A program made the translations under genes and the position numbers. Below, one piece after another: positions 49,730 through 57,897 of a DNA stretch of 61,493 nucleotides. Source of the stretch: Bin87 sp964502995 (lineage in GTDB: Bacteria > Chloroflexota > Dehalococcoidia > Lucifugimonadales > UBA3495); assembly GCA_964502995.1 (NCBI GenBank), contig CAZCZB010000014.1, positions 1-61,493 of the forward strand, read 5' to 3'. Positions within the stretch are counted from its first letter, which is position 1. Each line of letters opens with the position of its first letter. The notes under the pieces were generated by a model. The model saw only the letters and a list, made by a program, of their open reading frames with translations. It did not search any database and was not told the origin of the DNA.

Positions 49730-51940
49730 GTGTTAAGCATTTACAACACCCTGACGAAGAACGTCGAGGAAATCCGGCCGATTACTCCCGGCAAAGTTTC
49801 GATGTACACCTGCGGGCCGACGGTGTACCGCTATGCGCACGTTGGGAACCTGCGCACCTACCTCATGGCCGACTGGATCCGGCGCATCCTGGAAGCGGAA
49901 GGGAATGAGGTTTACCACATCAAGAACATCACGGACGTGGGCCACATGCGGCAGGAACTTGCCGAGGCCGGCGGCGACAAGATGATCATGGCGGCGCTGG
50001 CCGAGGGCAAGTCGCTGCAGGAAATTGGCGAGTATTACGCCGGCGTTTTCTGGCAGGACGAAGAGCGCATCAACATCAAGCCGGCCCACGTCTTCCCCTG
50101 GGCGTCGCACCATATTCCGGAAATGCTGGAGATGGTCGGCACGTTGATGAACAATGGCGGCGCTTACGAAGCCGGCGGCAACATTTATTTCGACGTCAAC
50201 AGCTACCCGCAATACGGGAAGCTGTCGCGCAACTTTGGCGGCGACCTGCTCGAAGGCGTGCGCGCCGAGGCGGATCCCCTGAAGCGCGACCCGCGCGATT
50301 TTACCCTGTGGAAAGCCGCCGAGCCCGGTCGCGACGTGAAATGGGACAGCCCGTGGGGCGAAGGGTTCCCCGGTTGGCACATTGAATGTTCCGCCATGGC
50401 GCACAAGTACCTGGGCGAACACTTCGATATACACACCGGCGGCGTCGATAACGTGTTCCCGCATCACGAGGACGAGATTGCGCAGAGCGAAGGCGCTTTT
50501 GGGCGTCAGCACGTGAACTATTGGGTGCATGGTCAGCACCTGTTGGCCGACGGCGCGAAGATGGCCAAGTCGGCGGGCAACGTGTTCGTCATCGAAGACC
50601 TGTCGTCGCGCGGGTTTGATCCGCTGGCGTTCCGTTACCTGTGCATGACGGTGCGCTACCGGCACCGGATGAACTTCACTTTCACGTCATTGCGGGCGGC
50701 GGAAAAGGCGCTGACCGGCCTGCGCAACCGCATCTGGGTTTGGAAGAACATGTCGGGCAACGGGTCGGCAGGACACGGCCTTTCCGCAGACGGGGAGGCG
50801 TGGAAGCAGCGGTTCTGGGACGCGGTGAGAAACGACCTGGACTTCCCGACCGCGCTGGCGATTACCTGGGAAATGACCCGTTCCGGACTGTCGCCGTCTG
50901 ACAAGGTGGAGTTGCTAACGGACTTTGACCGCGTCTTCGGGCTGGACCTGGACAAGGTGCCGGCGCAGTACGAGATCGGCACTTCGAACTCGGACGCGAT
51001 TTCGCGTCGGGCCGCCCTGCGGGATCAGGCCGCCTTCGCCGACGCCGACGCGGTGCGGTCGGATCTCGTCGCCAACGGCATGGTGGTGGAGGACGCGGGC
51101 GGGACCACGCGAGTGCGTCCGCAAACTCCGCTGGAACTGCAGGAATCCCGCTGGCCGTCGGTATCCGCATCGCGGGAAGTCCCGTCGCTGCTGGACGAAG
51201 AGGATCTCTACGATTTCACGTTCCTGCTGAACGCCTACGATTATGTCGATGACGTGCGCCGCTGCGTCGAGGCGGTGATGAATCACACCAAAGGCTCGTC
51301 GGCCGAGATGATCGTGGTGGACAACGGGTCCACCGACGGCACGGCCGAGTATCTGGAAAGCGCCAAGGCGGAGCACAGCAACCTGCGGGTCATTCACTGC
51401 GACCACGTGGTGGGGGACGCGGCAGGCAAGAATATCGGGTTGAAACAGGCCCGGGGCAAGTACGTGGTCCTGCTGGACGCTTCCACAGAGGTGGTCGGCG
51501 ACATCATGGGACCGGTGGCTGAGCATCTGGCCGACCCCACGGTGGGGGTGTTCGGCCCGTTTGGTCTGACCACCGACGACATGCAGCATTTCCACGAGGA
51601 AGTGGACCGGGGCGAAGCCGACGCGATGCAAGCCTATTGCATGGCTTTCCGCAGGGTTGATCTCAACTCGGTTGGCCTGATGCACGAATCGTTCCGGTTC
51701 TACCGGAATCTGGACATTGACTACTGCTTCCAGTTCAAGAACGCGGGCTACCGGGTGGTGTGCGACAGCAGCCTGCCGCTGGTGCGGCACGAGCATCGCC
51801 AGTGGGAGGAACTGGACGAAAACCAGCGCGACGAACTGAGCCGGAAGAACTTCGGCAGGTTCCTCAAGCGGTGGGGGAATCGTCCGGACTTGCTGATAAA
51901 CCCGGCGGCGCGCGGGTTTGACACGGGTTTCAGGCACTAG
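49730..51940 (+). CDS. cysS: Cysteinyl-tRNA synthetase fused to a family 2 glycosyltransferase domain
   Basis: 736 residues. Residues 1 to about 475 are class I CysRS. Zinc ligands: C28 in TCGPTVY, C220 in HIECSAM, and H245 or H246 in PHHEDEIAQ. The HIGH motif is HVGN at 37 and KMSKS is KMAKS at 277-281. Its usual C-terminus is visible near 460 (NGMVVEDAGGTTRV). After a 20-residue linker, a GT-A type glycosyltransferase family 2 domain runs from about 493 to the end, with IVVDNGSTDGTAEYL near 527. The acidic pair is LDAST, not D-x-D, and the later motif is NLDIDYCFQFKNAGYRV. The frame is unbroken across the junction. GTG 49730 has AGGTGG upstream. Confidence 0.93.
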   Translation: MLSIYNTLTKNVEEIRPITPGKVSMYTCGPTVYRYAHVGNLRTYLMADWIRRILEAEGNEVYHIKNITDVGHMRQELAEAGGDKMIMAALAEGKSLQEIGEYYAGVFWQDEERINIKPAHVFPWASHHIPEMLEMVGTLMNNGGAYEAGGNIYFDVNSYPQYGKLSRNFGGDLLEGVRAEADPLKRDPRDFTLWKAAEPGRDVKWDSPWGEGFPGWHIECSAMAHKYLGEHFDIHTGGVDNVFPHHEDEIAQSEGAFGRQHVNYWVHGQHLLADGAKMAKSAGNVFVIEDLSSRGFDPLAFRYLCMTVRYRHRMNFTFTSLRAAEKALTGLRNRIWVWKNMSGNGSAGHGLSADGEAWKQRFWDAVRNDLDFPTALAITWEMTRSGLSPSDKVELLTDFDRVFGLDLDKVPAQYEIGTSNSDAISRRAALRDQAAFADADAVRSDLVANGMVVEDAGGTTRVRPQTPLELQESRWPSVSASREVPSLLDEEDLYDFTFLLNAYDYVDDVRRCVEAVMNHTKGSSAEMIVVDNGSTDGTAEYLESAKAEHSNLRVIHCDHVVGDAAGKNIGLKQARGKYVVLLDASTEVVGDIMGPVAEHLADPTVGVFGPFGLTTDDMQHFHEEVDRGEADAMQAYCMAFRRVDLNSVGLMHESFRFYRNLDIDYCFQFKNAGYRVVCDSSLPLVRHEHRQWEELDENQRDELSRKNFGRFLKRWGNRPDLLINPAARGFDTGFRH

Positions 51941-51962
51941 CCCGGTTGGACAATCGCACGAT

Positions 51963-51989
51963 CAGGGGCGGGTTTTTGACCCGCCCCTG
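51963..51989. terminator. Hairpin between convergent cysS and SDR genes
   Basis: CAGGGGCGGGT, loop of five, ACCCGCCCCTG, followed on the plus strand by CGTTTTCC. Convergent stop codons lie 20 to 25 bases on either side, so it can terminate both. Confidence 0.75.
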
Positions 51990-52010
51990 CGTTTTCCGGG
52001 TTGACTCAGG

Positions 52011-52889
52011 TCAGTCTCCGCGTCCGAACCAGTCGGGATGAACGGCCTGGAGGCCCAGTTGTGGCCAGGCGGCCGGGGCTCCGCACTTCTCCAGGCGCTC
52101 CGAGAGGGGCAGGGATTCGTCCCAGTAGTACGCGATGATGCGGCGGCCGTTCCAGTCGGAGGCGTCTTCGGAGGCGATCCAGACCACCGGAGCCTGCATC
52201 ACCTCGGGCTGGATGAGGGCGTCGGCGGTGGCACCTTCCGGGGGCAGCACCATGTTGGTTGCCGTTGCGCCGCCGGGAGTGAGAACGTTGGCGGTGACAC
52301 CGGTGCCCTCAAGGTCCTGGGCCATGATGGACACCAGCGCCTCGTGGCCCGCTTTGGAGGGGCCGTAGGGAGCGCCGCCCTTGCGCCACATGGTGTCCAT
52401 GCTGGTGGTGACCCCGATGATGCGTCCGTAACCCTGCTCGATCATGTGACCGGCCACGGCGTGGGACATCAGGAAAGGGCCGCTCAGGTTGACGGAGATG
52501 ACCCGCAACCAGGCGTCGGGCGCCAGACCCCAGAAATCGTTGCGGCTGCCGGACGCGCTCCCGCCGAATCCGGCCGTGCGCGGATTGATGCCGGCGTTGT
52601 TGACGAGGATGTGGAGTCCACCCATTTCCGAGATGGTCCGGTTGACCGCGTTTTGAACCGACTCGGGATCGGTGACGTCGGCGATTATGGGCAGCACAGC
52701 GTCGTCGCCGCCCAGTTCGCGCATGTCGTTGGCGGTTTGATCCAGCCAGTCCTCGTTGATGTCGAGCATGGCGACGCGGGCGCCGGCCCGTACCAGGCCG
52801 GTGGTGATGGAGCGGCCCATTCCGATGGGGCTGGCGGCTCCGGTTACGATGGCCACTCGACCTTCCAGCGTATTTGATGGCAGTGTCAT
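52011..52889 (-). CDS. SDR-family oxidoreductase
   Basis: 292 residues. The nucleotide motif is TGAASPIGMGRSI at 16-28, NNAG appears as NNAGINPRT, and the catalytic motif is Ser ... YGPSK in TTSMDTMWRKGGAPYGPSKAG. All three catalytic residues (S, Y, K) are present. It is slightly longer than a typical 250-residue SDR. The substrate is unknown. ATG 52889 (MTLPSNTLEGRVAIVTG) is chosen; the upstream in-frame stretch has no start signal. A TATCAT -10-like element lies at 52940-52945. Confidence 0.88.
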   Translation of the reverse strand: MTLPSNTLEGRVAIVTGAASPIGMGRSITTGLVRAGARVAMLDINEDWLDQTANDMRELGGDDAVLPIIADVTDPESVQNAVNRTISEMGGLHILVNNAGINPRTAGFGGSASGSRNDFWGLAPDAWLRVISVNLSGPFLMSHAVAGHMIEQGYGRIIGVTTSMDTMWRKGGAPYGPSKAGHEALVSIMAQDLEGTGVTANVLTPGGATATNMVLPPEGATADALIQPEVMQAPVVWIASEDASDWNGRRIIAYYWDESLPLSERLEKCGAPAAWPQLGLQAVHPDWFGRGD

Positions 52890-52996
52890 TTTTTCACCTC
52901 TCAGGATTTGCGCCTTGCAACAGGGGTCGAAACGCGACGATGATAGCGTGAAAGATGGCCCGACGCCATTGGGGAACGCCAACGGGGAAACAACCC

Positions 52997-53159
52997 CTCA
53001 GGTGTACCCACTTTGTCATTGCGAGTCCGCCACAGGCGGATGGCAATCCCATCCGCCTTGCGCGGGCAGTTGGTCGTAGTCGTTAGCACCGCAACGAGAT
53101 TGCCACGTCCGCCTGTGGCGGACTCGCAATGACAGATTATCAAAGTGGGTACGCGTGAG
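52997..53159. mobile_element. MITE-like inverted-repeat element, copy 3
   Basis: 163 bp. The right end reads CTCACGCGTACCCACTTTG on the minus strand; the left end is CTCAGGTGTACCCACTTTG. Both continue into TCATTGCGAGTCCGCCACAG. The central part differs from copies 1 and 2. It is flanked by an exact 10-bp direct repeat, GAAACAACCC, at 52987-52996 and 53160-53169, a target-site duplication. The whole gap 52890-53245 holds no gene. Confidence 0.85.
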
Positions 53160-53172
53160 GAAACAACCCAGG

Positions 53173-53201
53173 TTGCATCCGGCACATGGCGAACCTATAA
53201 T
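53173..53201 (+). promoter_or_regulatory. Promoter of the PHP gene cluster
   Basis: TTGCAT at 53173-53178, a 17-base spacer, and TATAAT at 53196-53201. The GTG start of the PHP gene is 45 bases further. It lies just outside the inverted-repeat element, so insertion of that element may have affected it. Confidence 0.6.
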
Positions 53202-53245
53202 CGTGTGTTGGCGGCGACAACAACAGGCCGCCGGGAGGCCTTTCC

Positions 53246-53911
53246 GTGACCACCTATCTTGACCTGCATTGCCATTCAGTCGCGTCGGACGATTCCCGCG
53301 CCACGGTGGAACAATACCTGAAATGGATCAACGTGCTCCGCAAGCGCGGATTCACAATCGACGGCATCGTACTTACGGAACATCGCAAGTTCGATTTTGA
53401 CATTGATTACTCGCAACTGGCGTCGGAATATGGCGTGCTGGTGCTCAAGGGCGCGGAACTTGATACGTGCTTCGGGCACATGCTCGTGTACAACATCACC
53501 CCGGGCCTGGGCAAAGACATTGATTTCGGCGACGTGAAGATGGACGGACGGGAGTTGATCAAAGCCGCCCGACACCACGGGGGGCTTGTGGTGCCGGCGC
53601 ACCCGGGCAGGTTTGGCATCGGCCTGGTGGAATACATGGAACAGGGCGAGGTTTTTGACGACGTGTCCATCGTGGAGCGAGTCAATGCGGGCAGCAAACC
53701 CGAGGAGAATGCGCGCGCCGAGGATCTGTGCGAGCGCACCGGTTACCTTGGGATAGCGGGCAGCGACGCCCATCTCGCCAGCCACATTGGCCGCGCCGTT
53801 ACCGAATTCAAGGCGACGGTCCGCAACGAACCTGAGCTGGTGGACGCGTTGCTGTCCGGCGAGTTCCGGCCCATCTACATCGAGGAAACCGCAGCCACAC
53901 CCGTAGGCTGA
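53246..53911 (+). CDS. PHP domain metal-dependent phosphatase-like protein
   Basis: 221 residues. PHP motifs: LDLHCHSVASDDS near the start with H8 and H10, GIVLTEHRKFDF, VVPAHPGRFGIGL and GIAGSDAHLASHIGRAVTEF near the C-terminus. The set matches single-domain PHP phosphoesterases. The substrate is unknown: histidinol phosphate, nucleotide or oligonucleotide are options. GTG start, with GGAGG upstream at a normal distance. It begins a plus-strand run (PHP, two MaoC, VOC, ABC, SDR, gatC, gatA). Confidence 0.88.
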   Translation: MTTYLDLHCHSVASDDSRATVEQYLKWINVLRKRGFTIDGIVLTEHRKFDFDIDYSQLASEYGVLVLKGAELDTCFGHMLVYNITPGLGKDIDFGDVKMDGRELIKAARHHGGLVVPAHPGRFGIGLVEYMEQGEVFDDVSIVERVNAGSKPEENARAEDLCERTGYLGIAGSDAHLASHIGRAVTEFKATVRNEPELVDALLSGEFRPIYIEETAATPVG

Positions 53912-53924
53912 CAGGAGCGATCGC

Positions 53925-54377
53925 ATGCCCACCAAGATCGATTACGAATACGACCACTCGCTATACGGCGTGGAGCACGAGTCCGGACCGTTTGAGGTGA
54001 CCAAGGAAATCATCGACGTGTACGCGCGCAGCATCGGGGACGAAAACCCGATCTTTACCGATCAGGCAGCCGCGCGCGACGCCGGGTTTTCCGACCAGGT
54101 AGCGCCACCGACCCTGTGCGCCCTTTTTGAGCGTGGCGAACTGCCGGACATCAAGCTGCAGTTTGGTCGGCGGCAGTTCCACGGAGGACAGCGGGTGGAA
54201 CCTCGCGCGCCGATCGTGGCCGGCGACGTTCTTTCCGCATCGTCGCACCTGAAGGATGTGTACACCAAGACCGGCCGCTCGGGCACGATGGTACACGTGG
54301 TTTGGGAAACGACCTTCCGGAATCAGGACGGGGTGGTCGTGGCCGACGTGCAGCGATCCCAGGTTGTGCGGGAGTGA
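53925..54377 (+). CDS. MaoC-like hydratase-fold protein, first of a pair
   Basis: 150 residues, a single hotdog of the MaoC/FAS1-DH N-terminal type: GPFEVTKEIIDVYARSIGDE and NPIFTDQAAARDAGFSDQV. In active MaoC hydratases this region is G-D-x-N-P-x-H-x-D. Here it is GDENPIFTD, so the histidine is phenylalanine. The Asp is kept. It is followed seven bases later by a second MaoC-like gene, as in heterodimeric hydratases. Confidence 0.82.
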   Translation: MPTKIDYEYDHSLYGVEHESGPFEVTKEIIDVYARSIGDENPIFTDQAAARDAGFSDQVAPPTLCALFERGELPDIKLQFGRRQFHGGQRVEPRAPIVAGDVLSASSHLKDVYTKTGRSGTMVHVVWETTFRNQDGVVVADVQRSQVVRE

Positions 54378-54384
54378 CCACACC

Positions 54385-54825
54385 ATGACAGAAAACGCGA
54401 AGCTGTACTTTGAAGACATCGAATTGGGGGACGAGATTGGGCCGGTGATCATATCGGTTTCCGACGATCAGGTGGTGGATTTCTGCTCGCTGTGGGGCAA
54501 TCCGGCGCCCAACCGGTTCACCGATCAGGAGCAGGCCGAGAAAGTAGGACTATCCGAACCCATTGTTCCGGGCATCATGTCGATGGCCCTGGTTTCCCGA
54601 GTGCTGACCGACTGGGCCGGCGCAGGAACCGTGGCTGATCTGGACCTGGTGTTTCGGGGAACGATTCCGCATAACCAGCCGTTGCACGTGGGGGTGCAGA
54701 TCAGCGACACTGAGCAGGACGAAAACGGCAACCACGTGCAGTGCGACATCACCATGACCGGCCCGGTTCCCGACCGGCCGTATATCATAGGCACGGCGCA
54801 ACTGAACCTTCCATCCAGAGGATAG
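54385..54825 (+). CDS. MaoC-like hydratase-fold protein, second of a pair
   Basis: 146 residues. Hotdog pattern: YFEDIELGDEIGPVIISVSD, then LWGNPAPNRFTDQEQAEKVG and PIVPGIMSMALVSRVL. The catalytic segment of the family is altered: GNPAPNRF has neither the D nor the H of the usual G-D-x-N-P-x-H. With the first gene it probably forms a heterodimer. If so, the catalytic His is missing in both partners, unless a different residue takes the role. Reaction on enoyl-CoA or an ether lipid is not established. Confidence 0.82.
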   Translation: MTENAKLYFEDIELGDEIGPVIISVSDDQVVDFCSLWGNPAPNRFTDQEQAEKVGLSEPIVPGIMSMALVSRVLTDWAGAGTVADLDLVFRGTIPHNQPLHVGVQISDTEQDENGNHVQCDITMTGPVPDRPYIIGTAQLNLPSRG

Positions 54826-54896
54826 GGCTGCCAGGACTGCGTTGGGATGCACGCCGCGAGTCGGCCCATTCTTCTCCGTCCGCACCGCTTACGCAA

Positions 54897-55814
54897 ATGC
54901 TGCACAAACTCCGCCAAATCGCGATGATGGTCGATGATCTGCCAAACGGCATTGACCTGTACCAAAAGGTCCTGGGGATGTCGCCATCGAGGACCGGAGA
55001 ACTACCGCAATTTGGGCTGCACAATGCCGTGCTGCCGGCGGGAAACGGCACTTTCGTTGAACTGCTGGCCCCCAGTTCCGACGAATCGGCCGGGGCGCGG
55101 TTTTTGAACCGTCGGGGCGAGGCACCGTACCTGATCATTTTTGAAACCACGTCATACGACACGCTGATCCCGCACCTTCGCGATTGCGGAGTGCGGATTA
55201 CCGGTGAAACGGAGCACGACGGGTCCCGATCGGCGTTTCTGCATCCGTCGTCGTGCAACGGCGCGTTCATCGAGATCATCGAAGTGACGGATCCGGACAA
55301 CCCGTGGCCCGCGGCCGGTCCGGACTGGCAGGCATCGGAGGGCGCGGCGGGCACCACCCAACTGCGCCAGGTGGCTGTCATTGTTCATGATCTGGATGCG
55401 GCGATTGAGCACTGGAGCAGGCTGTTCGGCCTGGAGCCCACCAAGCGGTTTCAGATCAGTTTCACCGATCTTGAGATAGCGGTGCTGCCGCTGGGCGGGC
55501 AGGATACGTTTATTGAGCTGGCCCAACCGACCAGCGATGATTCCCCGTCGGGCAGGTTCCTGGCGCGCTACGGCGAGGGGATCTATTTGACCATCTACCA
55601 GATCGACGATTCGCTGGCTACCGACGGATACCTGCAAACCGTTGACGGGCTTCGATTCACCACATCGAGGCGCACGGACAATTACACCAACCTGGGATTC
55701 AACAGCATCTGGCTTCACCCGGCCACCTTCAAAGGCGCTTTCACCCAATTGTCGCAGGTGTTGCATCCGGAAAATCCATGGCCGCCGGCCGGCGATGATT
55801 GGTACGTAAGGTGA
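54897..55814 (+). CDS. Tandem VOC-domain (glyoxalase/epimerase-like) protein
   Basis: 305 residues with two VOC-like modules. Module 1 (about 1-140): LHKLRQIAMMVDDLPNGIDL ... FVELLAPSSDES ... NGAFIEIIEV. Module 2 (about 155-300): LRQVAVIVHDLDAAIEHWSR ... FIELAQPTSDDSPSGRFL ... WLHPATFKGAFTQL. The pattern GRFLARYGEGIYL and RFLNRRGEAPYL resemble methylmalonyl-CoA epimerase-like members. The expected opening histidine of each module is replaced (RQIAMM, RQVAVI), so the metal sites may be altered. ATG 54897 chosen, since earlier in-frame codons overlap the MaoC gene. Confidence 0.78.
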   Translation: MLHKLRQIAMMVDDLPNGIDLYQKVLGMSPSRTGELPQFGLHNAVLPAGNGTFVELLAPSSDESAGARFLNRRGEAPYLIIFETTSYDTLIPHLRDCGVRITGETEHDGSRSAFLHPSSCNGAFIEIIEVTDPDNPWPAAGPDWQASEGAAGTTQLRQVAVIVHDLDAAIEHWSRLFGLEPTKRFQISFTDLEIAVLPLGGQDTFIELAQPTSDDSPSGRFLARYGEGIYLTIYQIDDSLATDGYLQTVDGLRFTTSRRTDNYTNLGFNSIWLHPATFKGAFTQLSQVLHPENPWPPAGDDWYVR

Positions 55815-55819
55815 TTCAG

Positions 55820-56674
55820 ATGCGGGCTCCGACAGCACACCGGCATTCGCACTCCCGTGACGGGCGCACCATCGCGTCCGACGGTGAGGCGCACCAGGCC
55901 GTGGGATTTCAGAACGTGAGCGTGGACTATGGGCCGATTGTGGCCCTGGACGGCGTGACTTTCTCGGTGGAACACGGCAGCCTTTGCGGCATCATCGGCC
56001 CCAACGGTGGCGGCAAGTCATCGCTGCTGAAATCGATCGTAGGACTGGTCAATCCGAGTCGTGGCCAGGTGCTGGTGGACGGCCGGCCCAGCCACCGGGT
56101 GCGGAAACAAATCGGATTCGTGCCGCAATTGGAGCAGGTTGACTGGAATTTTCCCGCGACGGTGTGGGACGTTGTGATGATGGGACTGACCCCGTCGAGA
56201 GGATTGTTCCGCACTCACAGTCGGGCCAACCGGGACGCCGCCCAGAATGCTCTGGATACCGTGGAACTGGGTCATCTGAGGCAACGAGGCATCGGAGAAT
56301 TGTCCGGGGGCCAGCGGCGGCGGGCGTTGCTGGCACGGGCGATCGCGTCGCATCCCAAGCTATTGCTGCTGGACGAGCCGATGAGCGGGCTTGACCCGAC
56401 GCAGCAGCATCGCTTCCTGGACATCATAGATTACCTGCGCGAACAGGGCGCCACCGTGATCATGTGTACGCATAACCTGACGTGCGTGTCCGCGCGGGCC
56501 AGCGACGTAGCGGTGATCAACAGTCGTTTGATCGCGTATGGAACGCCCGACGAGGTGCTGCTCGAATCGGTTCTGGCGGACGCCTTCGGGCACCAACTGG
56601 TGGTCCATGCGACGGGCGGCACGTTCGCGCTGCATCACCACGATCACACGCCGACCTGGCCCGGACGGGGCTGA
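55820..56674 (+). CDS. Metal-type ABC transporter ATP-binding protein without a neighbouring permease
   Basis: 284 residues. Walker A GPNGGGKSS at 60-68, Q-loop FVPQLEQVDWNFPATVWDVV, signature LSGGQRRR at 161-168, Walker B LLLLDEP at 181-187, H-loop H218. The Q-loop context is characteristic of the ZnuC/MntB zinc or manganese importer group. The termini are histidine-rich (HRHSHSRD at the start, HATGGTFALHHHDHTP at the end), consistent with metal binding. No permease or solute-binding gene is adjacent, so it is an orphan or acts with a distant permease. ATG 55820, RBS AAGGTGA. Confidence 0.88.
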   Translation: MRAPTAHRHSHSRDGRTIASDGEAHQAVGFQNVSVDYGPIVALDGVTFSVEHGSLCGIIGPNGGGKSSLLKSIVGLVNPSRGQVLVDGRPSHRVRKQIGFVPQLEQVDWNFPATVWDVVMMGLTPSRGLFRTHSRANRDAAQNALDTVELGHLRQRGIGELSGGQRRRALLARAIASHPKLLLLDEPMSGLDPTQQHRFLDIIDYLREQGATVIMCTHNLTCVSARASDVAVINSRLIAYGTPDEVLLESVLADAFGHQLVVHATGGTFALHHHDHTPTWPGRG

Positions 56675-56719
56675 GGCCGTAGAGCCGTCCATATATTCGC
56701 GCACCCAAGGGAGAACCCA

Positions 56720-57568
56720 ATGTACGACCTGAACGGAAAAGTAGCCCTCGTAACCGGAGCCGGCGGACGCCATGGCATCGGTCGCGCAATTGCCACGCGA
56801 TTGGCGTCGGAAGGCGCGGACGTGGTGGTTACGGACGTTGAAGCATCACTGGACGCCATCCGCACCGAGGACCGCATGGACGGATGGGAAGGGTTGCCCA
56901 GCGTCGTCAAGGAAATTCAGGACATGGGGCGACGCAGCGCCGGGCTCTACTACGACGTGGCGGACAGCGCGCAGGTGGACGCGATGGTGTCGGATACGCT
57001 CAACGAGTTTGGCAAGATCGACATCCTGGTGAACAACGCCGGTTCCCGCCCCGGCCGGGACCGGGTATTGATCGTGGAGCTTGAAGAGGACGCTTTTGAT
57101 GATGTGATGCGGGTGAACGTGCGGGGGACCTACCTGGTGAGCCGGGCGGTCTGCCGGCACATGATAGATCGCGGCGGCCCCGGCAAGATCATCAATATCT
57201 CGTCGGGCGCGGGCAAACGCGGCATCGCCCGGTACGGGGCATACTGCGCCAGCAAGTTCGCCGTCATCGGGTTCACGCAATCGCTGGCGCACGAGATGGC
57301 TCCCTACCGGGTGAACGTGAACGCCATTTGCCCCGGGCTGGTGGACACCGAACGGGTGGACTTCATCGCGGCCGCGCTGGCTCCGGAGGGCACCTCCGGC
57401 GAGGAACACCGGGCGCTGATGGTTCGGGAGCGCGAGATGCGGGTGCCGCTGGGACGGATTGCGCAGGGCGACGACATAGCCCGGATGGCCGCCTTCCTGT
57501 CGTCCGCCGAGTCGGACTACATGACGGGGCTCAGCATCAGCGTGTCCGGCGGTTCGGAGATGAGCTAG
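56720..57568 (+). CDS. SDR-family oxidoreductase
   Basis: 282 residues. Glycine-rich motif TGAGGRHGIGRAIA, NNAG in LVNNAGSRPGRD, and the Ser-Tyr-Lys set in ISSGAGKRGIARYGAYCASK. The C-terminal part MTGLSISVSGGSEM is typical of classical SDRs. Specificity unknown. It starts about 45 bases after the ABC gene stop with AAGGGAGA upstream, and is followed 35 bases later by gatC. Confidence 0.9.
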   Translation: MYDLNGKVALVTGAGGRHGIGRAIATRLASEGADVVVTDVEASLDAIRTEDRMDGWEGLPSVVKEIQDMGRRSAGLYYDVADSAQVDAMVSDTLNEFGKIDILVNNAGSRPGRDRVLIVELEEDAFDDVMRVNVRGTYLVSRAVCRHMIDRGGPGKIINISSGAGKRGIARYGAYCASKFAVIGFTQSLAHEMAPYRVNVNAICPGLVDTERVDFIAAALAPEGTSGEEHRALMVREREMRVPLGRIAQGDDIARMAAFLSSAESDYMTGLSISVSGGSEMS

Positions 57569-57603
57569 GTCCGGGTTCACCAATCCGAGGCGCTCAGTCC
57601 GTC

Positions 57604-57894
57604 ATGGCAATAGATCGAGGTCAGGTCCAGCATATAGCGGCGCTCGCCCGCATTTCGCTTACTGAGGCGGAGGTGGAGACGTTCAGCCGCCAGTTGTCCG
57701 ACATCCTGGACCAGTTCGAGGCGCTGCAGAATCTGGACACCACGGGGGTGACGCCCACCGCGCACGTCGCTGGGCTGGACAATGTCCTGCGCGAGGATGA
57801 CCCGGGCACGAGCCTGGAGGCTGAACAGTCGCTGCTGAACGCGCCGCGTCGGAACGGGGATTTTTTTCAGGTGCGCGCCGTGCTGGACGAGTAG
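57604..57894 (+). CDS. gatC: Asp/Glu-tRNA amidotransferase subunit C
   Basis: 96 residues. Family pattern VQHIAALARISLTEAEVETF, then LDQFEALQNLDTTGVTP, and the C-terminal LREDDPGTSLEAEQSLLNAP. GatC is the small subunit that clamps GatA and GatB. It is not enzymatic itself. It precedes gatA with a three-base gap. Because asnS is also present, the complex is probably needed mainly for Gln-tRNA(Gln), though use on Asn-tRNA cannot be excluded. gatB is not in the window. Confidence 0.93.
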   Translation: MAIDRGQVQHIAALARISLTEAEVETFSRQLSDILDQFEALQNLDTTGVTPTAHVAGLDNVLREDDPGTSLEAEQSLLNAPRRNGDFFQVRAVLDE

Positions 57895-57897
57895 AAC

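Noticed and set aside
53407..53739. Minus-strand frame opposite the PHP gene
   Set aside because: Shadow of the PHP gene, which has all metal motifs in the plus-strand frame.
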